A stretch of 64,000 nt of DNA from DATATB01 sp036268995 (GTDB lineage Bacteria > Planctomycetota > Planctomycetia > Pirellulales > PNKZ01), in the NCBI GenBank assembly GCA_036268995.1, contig DATATB010000098.1:62001-126000 (forward strand), given 5' to 3'. Positions 25,343 to 32,190 of this stretch are shown piece after piece. The stretch's first letter is position 1. Each line of letters begins with the position of its first letter. Under the pieces are notes generated by a model. That model searched no databases. It saw nothing but the letters and a program-made list of their open reading frames with translations, and was not told where the DNA came from. A program made the translations under genes and the position numbers.

Positions 25343-25431
25343 TTATAGTGCATGACGTGCCGGTCATGCCGCCAGCCCCGGTTGGGAAGTCGCGGCCGAC
25401 GACTCTGGTACGCACGGAGTGCGTACCCTAC
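25334..25431 (+). repeat. ~98-base dispersed repeat, copy A
   Basis: Shares about 70% of positions by eye with 27751-27850: both run from GCGTAC(G/C)TTATA(G/A)TGC through CCGGT and CGGTT(G/A)GGAAGTCGCG to a terminal palindrome. Copy A ends in a GTAG-tagged palindrome at 25407-25431. Confidence 0.65.
25407..25431 (-). repeat. GTAG-tagged REP-like palindrome
   Basis: On the minus strand: GTAG, then GGTACGCAC, a 3-base loop, and GTGCGTACC. The arms are perfect. Confidence 0.75.
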
Positions 25432-25549
25432 CGGCCGGGCGTAATTGAAAGAATTGAGGAAGTCGCAACGAGCGCGAGTAAATTACCGCGTCACATGCAG
25501 CGTGAGAGCAGGTGCGCTCTCCGAGTATGACACCCACATGGTGAACTAA

Positions 25550-25798
25550 ATGGTCGAGGGTCCAATTCGAGTCGACCTGAAATCTTACAACGGCGCCGAT
25601 CAAAAAAAGTATGCAAAGTACTTGCGCGAGTACGAAGCCGGGCGGCAGATTGAAGATTACCTTAACAGCCGTTATGTCGAAGGACAGCCTCAAATCTTCA
25701 CGTATGCAGGCATCGGAAGCGCGCTTGACATCGCCCCAGAGTTAGTGCGCAGGTTATTAATGGGTGGCCGTGGTGGCGGCTCGGGAATCACGGTATAG
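25550..25798 (+). CDS. Small protein with possible helix-turn-helix, unknown
   Basis: An 82-residue protein: basic and helical at first (QKKYAKYLREYEAGRQIEDYLN), then IFTYAGIGSALDIAPELVRRLLMGG, which has the spacing of a helix-turn-helix, ending in a Gly-rich GGRGGGSGITV. The last part resembles small unknown proteins ending in a glycine-rich GFT/GITV motif. It lies 243 bases after the SIR2-like gene, on the same strand and in the same lower-GC patch, so it may be part of the same acquired segment. No upstream Shine-Dalgarno is obvious. DNA binding is inferred only from the helix pattern. Confidence 0.55.
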   Translation: MVEGPIRVDLKSYNGADQKKYAKYLREYEAGRQIEDYLNSRYVEGQPQIFTYAGIGSALDIAPELVRRLLMGGRGGGSGITV

Positions 25799-25845
25799 CG
25801 AAGTAGGGCGATAACACCGTGCACGCCTTGGTCTAGGACCGTCGT

Positions 25846-26109
25846 ATGTCCGCTATTTCATGTCTCGACCGATTCCTTGACCCGCTGACCGAGGTGCTTT
25901 CGCCGGATGTTGCGCGGAGGCTCGTCGGCTTGAGGCCGACGGCTGCGGTTCAGGCCCGGTGTGATGTGCTCGCCTCGAAAGCCAACGACGGTACACTGAC
26001 CGTGGCGGAGGAAGCTGAGTATAAGACATTCCGTTTGGCCGCGGACATAACCGCGATCTTTCAAGCCAAAGCCGCCCGCTATCTTGCGAGGGTGTCGGAC
26101 CAAGCATGA
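25846..26109 (+). CDS. Small conserved-looking protein, unknown function
   Basis: An 87-residue, mainly helical protein (LDRFLDPLTEVLSPDVARRLVGLRPTAAVQARCDVLASKANDGTLTVAEEAEYKTFRLAADITAIFQAKAARYLAR). The pattern of a short negatively charged two-helix unit ending in a helix with Gln-Ala-Lys-Ala is one I associate with small planctomycete proteins often paired with a nuclease gene, but no nuclease is here. Instead its stop overlaps the start of the DUF433 gene (ATGA overlap at 26106-26109), so the two are probably co-translated. It may be a toxin-antitoxin or regulatory partner; nothing in the sequence proves activity. Confidence 0.6.
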   Translation: MSAISCLDRFLDPLTEVLSPDVARRLVGLRPTAAVQARCDVLASKANDGTLTVAEEAEYKTFRLAADITAIFQAKAARYLARVSDQA

Positions 26110-26339
26110 ATTGGCGAGAGCGAATCGTACTGGATCCGGCCGTTCTGGTAGGGAAGCCGATTATCAAGGGCACTCGGATCTCCGTGGAGTTTGTAATCGA
26201 TCTGTTAGGTCGCGGCTGGACCGCCGAAGAGATCTTGCGCGAATACGATCAAATCACGCCCGAGGATCTTCAGGCCTGCCTGGCGTACGCGAGCGATGCC
26301 TTGAAGTTGGAGAGCGTTTATCCGATGACCAGTGCTTGA
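26106..26339 (+). CDS. DUF433 antitoxin-like protein
   Basis: A 77-residue DUF433 protein: IVLDPAVLVGKPIIKGTRISVEFVIDLLGRGWTAEEILREYDQITPEDLQACLAYASD is a full match to the family's conserved core (GKPxIxGTRI, then the W-T-xEEIL and ITxEDxxACLAYA segments). DUF433 proteins are usually antitoxin-type DNA-binding proteins encoded just upstream of a PIN-like DUF5615 toxin. No such toxin follows; the downstream DNA is a repeat starting inside the last codons. The gene is translationally coupled (ATGA) to the upstream 87-residue unknown, so that protein could be an unusual partner, or the toxin may have been lost. Confidence 0.88.
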   Translation: MNWRERIVLDPAVLVGKPIIKGTRISVEFVIDLLGRGWTAEEILREYDQITPEDLQACLAYASDALKLESVYPMTSA

Positions 26340-26501
26340 GCGCGTGACGGAGTGCTGCGTGGCAGGCATCGCGAGCGAATGGGAGGGCGAGGCTCCTGCC
26401 GAGCTGGCTTGCGGCGGATCGATCGAAACGCGCGGCTCGGCGGGAGCCTCGCCCTCCCGAAAGATCTCGCCGTCCCGAAAGGTCTCGGCCTCTCGAAAAG
26501 C
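26300..26501 (+). repeat. Duplicated ~168-200 base block, copy 1
   Basis: From 26334 to 26501 this matches 27467-27634 over the same length (168 bases) with only scattered differences. It contains a GGGAGGGCGAGGCTCCTGCC / reverse-complement hairpin and ends in three 18-base tandem units (26448-26465, 26466-26483, 26484-26501) of the type CTCGCCxTCCCGAAAGxT. Weaker similarity extends left to ~26300, inside the DUF433 3' end. The block overlaps the DUF433 stop codon. Confidence 0.85.
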
Positions 26502-26504
26502 CAA

Positions 26505-26530
26505 GTAGGATACGCACTGCGGTGCGTGCT
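26505..26530 (+). repeat. GTAG-tagged REP-like palindrome
   Basis: GTAG, then GATACGCAC, a short loop and GTGCGTGC. It begins 3 bases after the end of duplicated-block copy 1. Confidence 0.7.
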
Positions 26531-26601
26531 TGTTTTTTCGGAGCGGCGGGGGTTTGGTTGATGAGAGATATCGAATTCGATCTTGAGCAACGGCTTTGCC
26601 A

Positions 26602-27288
26602 ATGAGTGGTCGACTGGCAGAACACCGCTGTCCGGGGTGCGAGATTCGCAGGCCGCTGTGCTTCTGCGAGATGATTCCGCGGATTGCGCTCGAGACGCGC
26701 GTCGTGCTGCTGATGCATACGGGCGAACGGGTGCTGACGACGAATACGGCCCGACTGGCGGCCAAGGCCTTGCCGAATAGCGAGATTCGCATTCGCGGTG
26801 CGAAAGACCAGCGCTTGTCGCTGGCGGACCTCGCACACGAAGGCCGGCGGCCGCTGCTGCTCTATCCCAGTTCGCACGCGGCCGAATTGAACGCCGAGCT
26901 GGTCGCCGGGCTGGCTGGCCCGGTGACGTTGATCGTGCCCGACGGAAGCTGGGCGCAGGTGCGACGCTTCGTCCGGCGCGATCGGACGTTAGCCGGGCTG
27001 CCGCACGTCAAGCTGCCGAGTGGGCCGGCTTCGACCTACCGGCTTCGCGTGCAGGCCGACGCGCGGAATCTGTGTACGCTCGAAGCTGTGGCCCGGGCGA
27101 TCGGGATTCTGGAAAGCGTCCCGGCTCAACAGCAGCTCGAAGCCTTACTTCGGATCATGATCGAACGCACGCTCTGGTCGCGCGGCGCCCTTTCGAGCGA
27201 CGACTGTGAGCATGAAATCCCCGCAGCCGCCCGGAAAAGCCAACGATCAAGGAAGAATGCGGAAGTCGGAATGATGAATGATGAATAG
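26602..27288 (+). CDS. DTW-domain tRNA-uridine aminocarboxypropyltransferase
   Basis: A 228-residue DTW-domain protein. RCPGCEIRRPLCFCEMIPRI provides the N-terminal Cys cluster (C-x2-C-x6-C-x-C) that binds zinc. VPDGSWAQVRRFVRR contains the D-G/T-x-W core of the domain (DGSW), and LCTLEAVARAIGILE is the conserved C-terminal helix. Characterised members (TapT, DTWD1/2) transfer the 3-amino-3-carboxypropyl group of S-adenosylmethionine to tRNA uridines (acp3U). ATG 26602 is preferred to TTG 26596. The last ~25 residues are charged and unrelated to the family; the end (EVGMMNDE) may be repeat-derived. It is cytoplasmic and stands alone between repeat arrays. Confidence 0.88.
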   Translation: MSGRLAEHRCPGCEIRRPLCFCEMIPRIALETRVVLLMHTGERVLTTNTARLAAKALPNSEIRIRGAKDQRLSLADLAHEGRRPLLLYPSSHAAELNAELVAGLAGPVTLIVPDGSWAQVRRFVRRDRTLAGLPHVKLPSGPASTYRLRVQADARNLCTLEAVARAIGILESVPAQQQLEALLRIMIERTLWSRGALSSDDCEHEIPAAARKSQRSRKNAEVGMMNDE

Positions 27289-27410
27289 GGGGGCCAAGCG
27301 AATGGGGCGCGGAGCGCGGCCAGGCGACCCCCAGTCAGCAACGCAGCCTTCTATGTGCAGCTACGTGACGCGTCGGCGGGCCCTGGCGGTGTCATTGCGG
27401 TCGGTAATGT

Positions 27411-27435
27411 GGTACGCACGGGGTGCGTACCCTAC
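27411..27435 (-). repeat. GTAG-tagged REP-like palindrome
   Basis: On the minus strand: GTAG, then GGTACGCAC, loop CCC, GTGCGTACC. It differs from the copy at 25407-25431 only in the loop. Its GTAG end abuts the left edge of duplicated-block copy 2. Confidence 0.78.
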
Positions 27436-27634
27436 TTGAAGTCCGAGCGGGTTTAGCCGATGCCTGGCTTGAGCGCGTGACGGGGCGCCGCTTGGCAGGC
27501 ATTGCGAGCGAATGGGAGGGCGAGGCTCCTGCCGAGCTGGCTTGCGGCGGATCGATCGAAACGCGCGGCTCGGCGGGAGCCTCGCCCTCCCGAAAGGTTG
27601 CACCCTTCCGAAAGATCTCGCCGCCCCGAAAGGT
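27436..27634 (+). repeat. Duplicated ~168-200 base block, copy 2
   Basis: 27467-27634 matches 26334-26501 over 168 bases, including three 18-base tandem units (27581-27598, 27599-27616, 27617-27634). To the left, 27436-27466 still resembles the end of the DUF433 gene (TTGAAGTCCGAGCGGGTTTA against TTGAAGTTGGAGAGCGTTTA), so this copy appears to carry a decayed DUF433 3' end. Confidence 0.8.
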
Positions 27635-27750
27635 CCCGCTCCGCTGTGACGGTTTTGGCCCGGCAGCCAGCCAGGTAGGGTACCGTGGCACGCTCCAGGC
27701 AGGCAAGAAAACGCACTTGGCTGACTCGTGGCGGGTCGGGTCACAGCCCG

Positions 27751-27850
27751 ACGCGTACCTTATAATGCTCAACGCGCCGGTTGGCCGAACGTCTCGGTTA
27801 GGAAGTCGCGACCGCAAATTCGGGTACGGCCGCGGTGCGTGCCCCAGTAC
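27751..27850 (+). repeat. ~98-base dispersed repeat, copy B
   Basis: Diverged copy of 25334-25431. It contains TTATAATGC (TATAAT at 27761-27766), which could serve as a -10 for the secreted hydrolase gene starting at 27863. The terminal palindrome is degraded. Confidence 0.6.
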
Positions 27851-27862
27851 AAGGTGCTATGG

Positions 27863-30442
27863 ATGAGGCATGAAAGCGTTGGTTGCATGAAACTACCGGT
27901 TTTTCTCGCGTTGGTTCTGTGCTGCCAAACGGCGTTGGCACTGGAGGTCCGGGTGGATCCGGCGGGCGGGGCGCCGCGGATGGTTGTCGATGGGCGGCCG
28001 GTGAGGGCGCGCATGTTTTGGGGCGGGCCGGGGTCGGCGCGGTTGCCGGTGTCGGCTGAGGCGCGGATGGTTACGTTTGACTTCACGGCGCCGATCTCGA
28101 CTTCGACCGGGACGATGCATTTTCGCTTTGGCAATAAGCCCGGCGAGGTGGAGCTCGACGAGATTGAAGTCCACGATCTGGACTCGGACGCGGTCGCGCT
28201 TCGCCGCAACGACTTTGATGGCGGGCCCGGCGATTTTGCGCGCGAGTGGCGCTTCTGGCCGACTGATCGGAAAAACACGGTGGGCACGGTGGCCGTTGCG
28301 GCTGGCGTCGGCCGCGACGGTTCGCCAGGGCTGAGAATCAAGCTCACGGCCCCGCCCGACGGCGTTTGGCCCGACTTTCATGTTTATCACGAGCCCAAAC
28401 TGGCGTTCGTCGAAGGGCATCGTTATCGCGCCAGTTTTTGGGTGCGGGCGTCGGCCGCGCGCGACTTGGTCGTGGCGTTCTATCAACCGGGCCAGCCGTT
28501 CCTGTATCTCGGCGGGCCGTCCACTCCGTTCGAGAACCAAATTCATCTGGCCGCCGAGGCCGGCATCGATTTTGTCAGTTGCCAGATTCCGCTTCCCTGG
28601 CCCGAGCCGGGCCGATCGCCCGACTGGTCCGGCGTCGATGCGATCTGCCGCATGGTCTTGCGGGTCAATCCGAAGGCGCTGCTGCTGCCGCGGATCGGCA
28701 TGTATCCGCCGGCCTGGTGGTGCCAGGCGCATCCCGACGAAGTGATGCGTTGGGAAGACGGGCCGCACGAGAGTATTGCGGTGCCCGCCTCGCCGCTCTA
28801 TCGGCGCGACGCGGCCGCGCGACTCGCGGCGCTCGTCAAACATCTGGAGCAGAAGTTCGGCGAGCAGATCGCCGGTTACCATCCCACCGGGCAAAACACT
28901 GGTGAATGGTTCTACATGAATACCTGGAAGCGGCCTTTGAATGGTTTTTCATCAGTCGATCGTGACGCCTGGCAGCGATGGCTGCGGGCGAAAGCCGCGA
29001 CCAGCGGCAAGACGGAGTTGGCCAGCGGCCAGGCGGGCGCCGCGGAGCCCAGCGCGGAAGTGCCCAGCGCGGCCGTGCGGCATGCTTCGCCCGGCGGCGT
29101 GTTCCGCGATCCAACGACCGAAGCCGAACTGATCGAATGGGCCGATTTCCAGCAGCAGATGATGGCCCAGTGCGTGACGGAGTTCGCGCATACCGTCCGC
29201 CAAGCGACGGGCGGCCAAAAGCTCGTGGTCTTCTTCTACGGGTACCTCTTCGAGTTCAGCGGCGCGCCGACGGGGCCAGCGGTCTCGGGCCACTACGCGC
29301 TGCGCCGCGTGCTGGATTGCCCCGATATCGACGTGCTCTGTGCGCCGATCTCGTACTTCGATCGTGGGCTGGGCGGCAGTGCGCCGACCATGACCGCCGC
29401 CGAAAGCGTAGCGCTCGCCGGCAAGCTGTGGCTGAATGAGGATGACACCCACACGTACCTGGCCAGCGGCGACCAGCCCGGCTCGCGCGACCACGTGGAC
29501 AACGTCGAGCAAACGCTGGCAGAGTTGACGCGCAATGTCGGCCAGGAGGCGCTGCGCAACTTCGGCACGTGGTGGATGGATCTCGGTGCCACCGGCTGGT
29601 TCGATGACGCGCGGCTTTGGCAGCGCATGGCCCAGCTTCGCACGCTCGATCAGTATTTTCTCGATCATCCGACACCGTTTCGGCCCGAGGTCGCCGCGGT
29701 CGTGGACGAGCGTAGTCTGCTGCGCGTGACGGAAGCCGGCTCGCTGGTCAGCGGCCAATGCATCTATCGGGCTCGCGAACCGCTTGGCCGCCTGGGCGCG
29801 CCGTATGGCCAATACCTGCTCGACGACGTCCTCGCCGGCCGGGTCCACGCCAAGCTCTATATTTTTCTCGATGCCTGGACGCTCAGCCCGGACGAGTGCG
29901 CAAAGCTCGAAGCCGTCACACGCGACGCCGCGACGATCTGGTGCTATGCCGCGCCTGGCGGCGGCGAGAATCTCACGGGCTTCCAAATCGGCCCCGCAGC
30001 GCCGCAAGCCGCTTGGGCCACGCCCACCAGACTCGCCGAGGCGAAAGGCCTGCACACGGCCTTCGGTTTGCGTCAAAAGCCGAGACCATTGTTCAGCCCC
30101 GTCGATGCCACCGCCGAGGAGACGCTCTTTACGTATCCCGACGGAAAGCCGGCCGTGGCGATTCGCCGGCGCGATGGAAATGCCGCCATTTTCGTCGGCG
30201 CTCCGGGCCTCACCAGCGAGCTGCTGCGCTACGCCGCACGCGAAGCGGGCGTCCACCTGTTCACTCAACAGGATTGCAACGTTTGCGCCAACGGCCCGTT
30301 CATCGTCCTGCATGCCGACCATGACGGCACGTTCACGCTCGACACCGGCAAGCCGGGCGCGCTGCGCGACGTGCTCACCGGCGCCCGCGTCGCGCCCAAC
30401 GTCACGCTCCATCGCGGCGAGACCCGAATCCTAAAGTATTGA
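27863..30442 (+). CDS. Secreted GH42-like (clan GH-A) glycoside hydrolase
   Basis: An 859-residue secreted protein. The signal is MKLPVFLALVLCCQTALA (from the second Met, 27887); I start at 27863 because AAGGTG lies 8 bases upstream, but 27887 is possible. Residues ~70-215 look like a carbohydrate-binding beta-sandwich, followed by a (beta/alpha)8-type barrel with PLPWPEPGRSPDWSGVD. GYHPTGQNTGEWFYMN provides the likely acid/base Glu (E348) and KLWLNEDDTHTY the likely nucleophile (E526), as in GH42 beta-galactosidases. The rest resembles the trimerisation and C-terminal domains of that family. Assignment to GH42 is by motif pattern only. It would act on oligosaccharides outside the cytoplasm. 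Confidence 0.72.
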   Translation: MRHESVGCMKLPVFLALVLCCQTALALEVRVDPAGGAPRMVVDGRPVRARMFWGGPGSARLPVSAEARMVTFDFTAPISTSTGTMHFRFGNKPGEVELDEIEVHDLDSDAVALRRNDFDGGPGDFAREWRFWPTDRKNTVGTVAVAAGVGRDGSPGLRIKLTAPPDGVWPDFHVYHEPKLAFVEGHRYRASFWVRASAARDLVVAFYQPGQPFLYLGGPSTPFENQIHLAAEAGIDFVSCQIPLPWPEPGRSPDWSGVDAICRMVLRVNPKALLLPRIGMYPPAWWCQAHPDEVMRWEDGPHESIAVPASPLYRRDAAARLAALVKHLEQKFGEQIAGYHPTGQNTGEWFYMNTWKRPLNGFSSVDRDAWQRWLRAKAATSGKTELASGQAGAAEPSAEVPSAAVRHASPGGVFRDPTTEAELIEWADFQQQMMAQCVTEFAHTVRQATGGQKLVVFFYGYLFEFSGAPTGPAVSGHYALRRVLDCPDIDVLCAPISYFDRGLGGSAPTMTAAESVALAGKLWLNEDDTHTYLASGDQPGSRDHVDNVEQTLAELTRNVGQEALRNFGTWWMDLGATGWFDDARLWQRMAQLRTLDQYFLDHPTPFRPEVAAVVDERSLLRVTEAGSLVSGQCIYRAREPLGRLGAPYGQYLLDDVLAGRVHAKLYIFLDAWTLSPDECAKLEAVTRDAATIWCYAAPGGGENLTGFQIGPAAPQAAWATPTRLAEAKGLHTAFGLRQKPRPLFSPVDATAEETLFTYPDGKPAVAIRRRDGNAAIFVGAPGLTSELLRYAAREAGVHLFTQQDCNVCANGPFIVLHADHDGTFTLDTGKPGALRDVLTGARVAPNVTLHRGETRILKY

Positions 30443-30498
30443 GGTGCTGCCCGTCTCTCGAGGGGCAGTGCAGCAAAAACGGGAGCCGGGGGGGCGGT

Positions 30499-30523
30499 CG
30501 TACGCGCGGGGTGCGTGCCCTAC
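30499..30523 (-). repeat. GTAG-tagged REP-like palindrome
   Basis: On the minus strand: GTAG, then GGCACGCAC, loop CCC, GCGCGTACG. Arms match with two mismatches. Confidence 0.7.
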
Positions 30524-30542
30524 TGGGGGCAAGCCGCTGGCG

Positions 30543-30565
30543 GGTCCGGCTTGGCTCGCCGGACC
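30543..30565. other. Small perfect hairpin
   Basis: GGTCCGGC, a 7-base loop, GCCGGACC, about 100 bases after the hydrolase stop. No T-run, so only a weak terminator candidate. Confidence 0.4.
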
Positions 30566-30751
30566 TGCGGGGGTGGCTGGCGGCCTACGGAATGCGGCGA
30601 TATCGGGGTCGCTACGAAACTCTTGCTTTCCGGCGGCGCATCGACAAAAGTACAACGGTCGCCTGCAATGCCGGACGACCCGCGAAGGGTCAGCGTCCGA
30701 TTGTGGGCCTGCATCCATGCTCCCTCGACTCTGCTAGGAAGTTAGCCAGCC

Positions 30752-31810
30752 ATGAAGTACCAACATCGCACGTTCATTCGGCCGCTTTTGCTCAGTCTGT
30801 TTTTACCGCTCGCGCTGCTGCTGGCGTCGGCCGGGGCGCAGGAAAAAAGGCCCGGGCAAACACCGGAAGCAGAGAAAAAGGCGCAACAGACCGGAAATAA
30901 GACGGCGTCGCTTGAGGAACAGATCAAGCAGCGGTTTGGCGACAAGGTCGAGTTGCGGTTCGATCAGCCGTATGCCGGCACGAGCAACAAGTTCCAGATG
31001 CTCGATCTGTATTTGCCGAAGCACCGGGCCGACGACAAGCCGTTGCCGCTGGTCGTGTTCATTCATGGCGGCGGCTGGAGCGGGGGCGATCGTAAAGGCT
31101 ACGCGGTGCCGGCATGCATCCTGGCCACCAGCGGCAAGTACGCGGCTGCCAGCGTCGGCTATCGCCTTTCGGCCGAAGCCCATTGGCCGCAACAAATCTT
31201 CGATTGCAAAGCGGCCATTCGCTGGCTCCGTGGCCATGCCAAGGAACTGGGCCTCGACCCCGACAAGATCGGCGTCACCGGCGCTTCGGCCGGCGGCCAC
31301 CTGGTCACGCTGCTGGGTCTGACCGGCGGCGTGAAGGATCTGGAAGGCGATATCGGCGAGTACACGTCGCAGTCCAGTCGCGTCACCTGCGTGGTGAACG
31401 TGTGCGGGCCGATGGATCTCACCAAACCGCTGATGCAAGGCGAGGCCGCAAAGCGCGACGACCCGGCCGTCTCGGGACTGCTGGGCGGGCCGGTGAGTCA
31501 GCGGCTCGAATTGGCCAAAGAGGCTTCGCCGCTGACGTATGTCACGGCCCAGGCAGTGCCGATCATGACCCTTCACGGCACGCAAGACATGCGGGTCAAT
31601 TTCACGAACGCCCAGGAGATCGACGCGGCACTGAAGAAAGTCGGCGCGACGTCGCTGCTGATTCCGGTCGAAGGCGCCGGCCACGGCATTCCGTTCGGGC
31701 CTGAGTTGCAGAAGCGCGTGCAGGCATTTTGGGACATGTATCTTCGCGGCGTGAAGTCCGAGATTTCGACTTCGCCGATCGAAGCCTCGCCGGAGCAGTC
31801 GAAAAAGTAG
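30752..31810 (+). CDS. Secreted alpha/beta hydrolase (esterase, BD-FAE-like)
   Basis: A 352-residue exported hydrolase. The signal peptide runs MKYQHRTFIRPLLLSLFLPLALLLASAGAQ; residues ~30-55 are a Gln/Lys-rich linker. The catalytic core begins near residue 70 (LDLYLPKHRADDKPLPLVVFIHGGGWSGG). The oxyanion motif is HGGGW (H105), the nucleophile elbow GASAGG (S179), and the acid and base are D279 (LHGTQDMRV) and H311 (GAGHGIP). The family acts on acetylated or feruloylated polysaccharides and related esters; the substrate is not known. It follows the GH42-like gene by 309 bases and precedes a DUF1080 protein, so these secreted proteins may jointly degrade a glycan. Confidence 0.9.
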   Translation: MKYQHRTFIRPLLLSLFLPLALLLASAGAQEKRPGQTPEAEKKAQQTGNKTASLEEQIKQRFGDKVELRFDQPYAGTSNKFQMLDLYLPKHRADDKPLPLVVFIHGGGWSGGDRKGYAVPACILATSGKYAAASVGYRLSAEAHWPQQIFDCKAAIRWLRGHAKELGLDPDKIGVTGASAGGHLVTLLGLTGGVKDLEGDIGEYTSQSSRVTCVVNVCGPMDLTKPLMQGEAAKRDDPAVSGLLGGPVSQRLELAKEASPLTYVTAQAVPIMTLHGTQDMRVNFTNAQEIDAALKKVGATSLLIPVEGAGHGIPFGPELQKRVQAFWDMYLRGVKSEISTSPIEASPEQSKK

Positions 31811-31827
31811 GGTGAATTACGAAGCGG

Positions 31828-31997
31828 TTGAACAGCCTTCGAGCCCTGAGCCTCAGGCCGAAGGGACGGGCGCGAAGAACGCTAAGAAGAAGGGAAAGAC
31901 GCTAAGAAGACAAAAGACGAGTAGCGGGCGCACTGGCTGACGGCGTGGATTGATGCTTTTTCCACCTTCTTCGCGTCCCTTGCGTGCTTCTGTTCAA
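31828..31997. repeat. Inverted repeat, 'TTGAACAG' family
   Basis: The left part (TTGAACAG at 31828, GCGAAGAACGCTAAGAAGAA near 31870) faces the right arm 31964-31997, whose complement reads TTGAACAGAAGCACGCAAGG. That right arm is nearly identical to the arm at 20630. Confidence 0.75.
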
Positions 31998-32043
31998 ATC
32001 GTTTCGGAATCGCCGGGGGGCGTAAGCGCTTTTGTGGAGTGAC

Positions 32044-32071
32044 CTCCGGTCGCCGGCGCTCCCGGCTCGCC
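32044..32071 (-). repeat. Half-unit of the 'GCGTCAGCGACCGG' repeat
   Basis: On the minus strand it reads GGCGAGCCGGGAGCGCCGGC then GACCGGAG, a variant of the arms at 4289 and 20567. Confidence 0.65.
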
Positions 32072-32190
32072 AACTAGGATGCGCCGGCTTGCTTTTGGGC
32101 TGGCGGTGAGCGTTAATAATCGGATTCGAGCTTCCCGCCTGGATTGCCCGCCGAAGATTCATTCCGTTTTTCCGAAAGGTTCGTACGCGC

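Larger units (their letters stand above)
27289..27862. other. 574-base repeat-rich gap
   Basis: There is no credible gene; the open frames here are products of repeats. Contents: a REP-like palindrome (27411-27435), duplicated-block copy 2 (27436-27634), a decayed palindrome near 27672-27690 and ~98-base repeat copy B (27751-27850). Confidence 0.65.
30443..30751. other. 309-base gap with palindromes
   Basis: No credible gene. It holds the REP-like palindrome 30499-30523 and the hairpin 30543-30565. The remainder shows nothing I can support. Confidence 0.6.
31811..32190. other. 380-base gap with two repeat families
   Basis: No credible gene. It contains the inverted repeat 31828-31997 and the half-repeat 32044-32071. 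Confidence 0.6.

Noticed and set aside
26448..26501. Possible CRISPR-like array
   Set aside because: Units are only 18 bases, adjoining without spacers, and no cas gene is in the window.
26352..26561. Open frame with GGSLALPKDLAVPKGLGLS over the duplicated block
   Set aside because: Produced by the 18-base tandem repeat and hairpin; a similar frame occurs over the second copy, so it reflects the repeat and not a gene.
27423..27866. Open frame across the 574-base repeat gap
   Set aside because: Spans a REP-like palindrome, the duplicated block and another repeat; no conserved motif or start signal.
30543..30565. Rho-independent terminator after the GH42-like gene
   Set aside because: A good 8-bp hairpin but with no T-run, so kept only as a hairpin.
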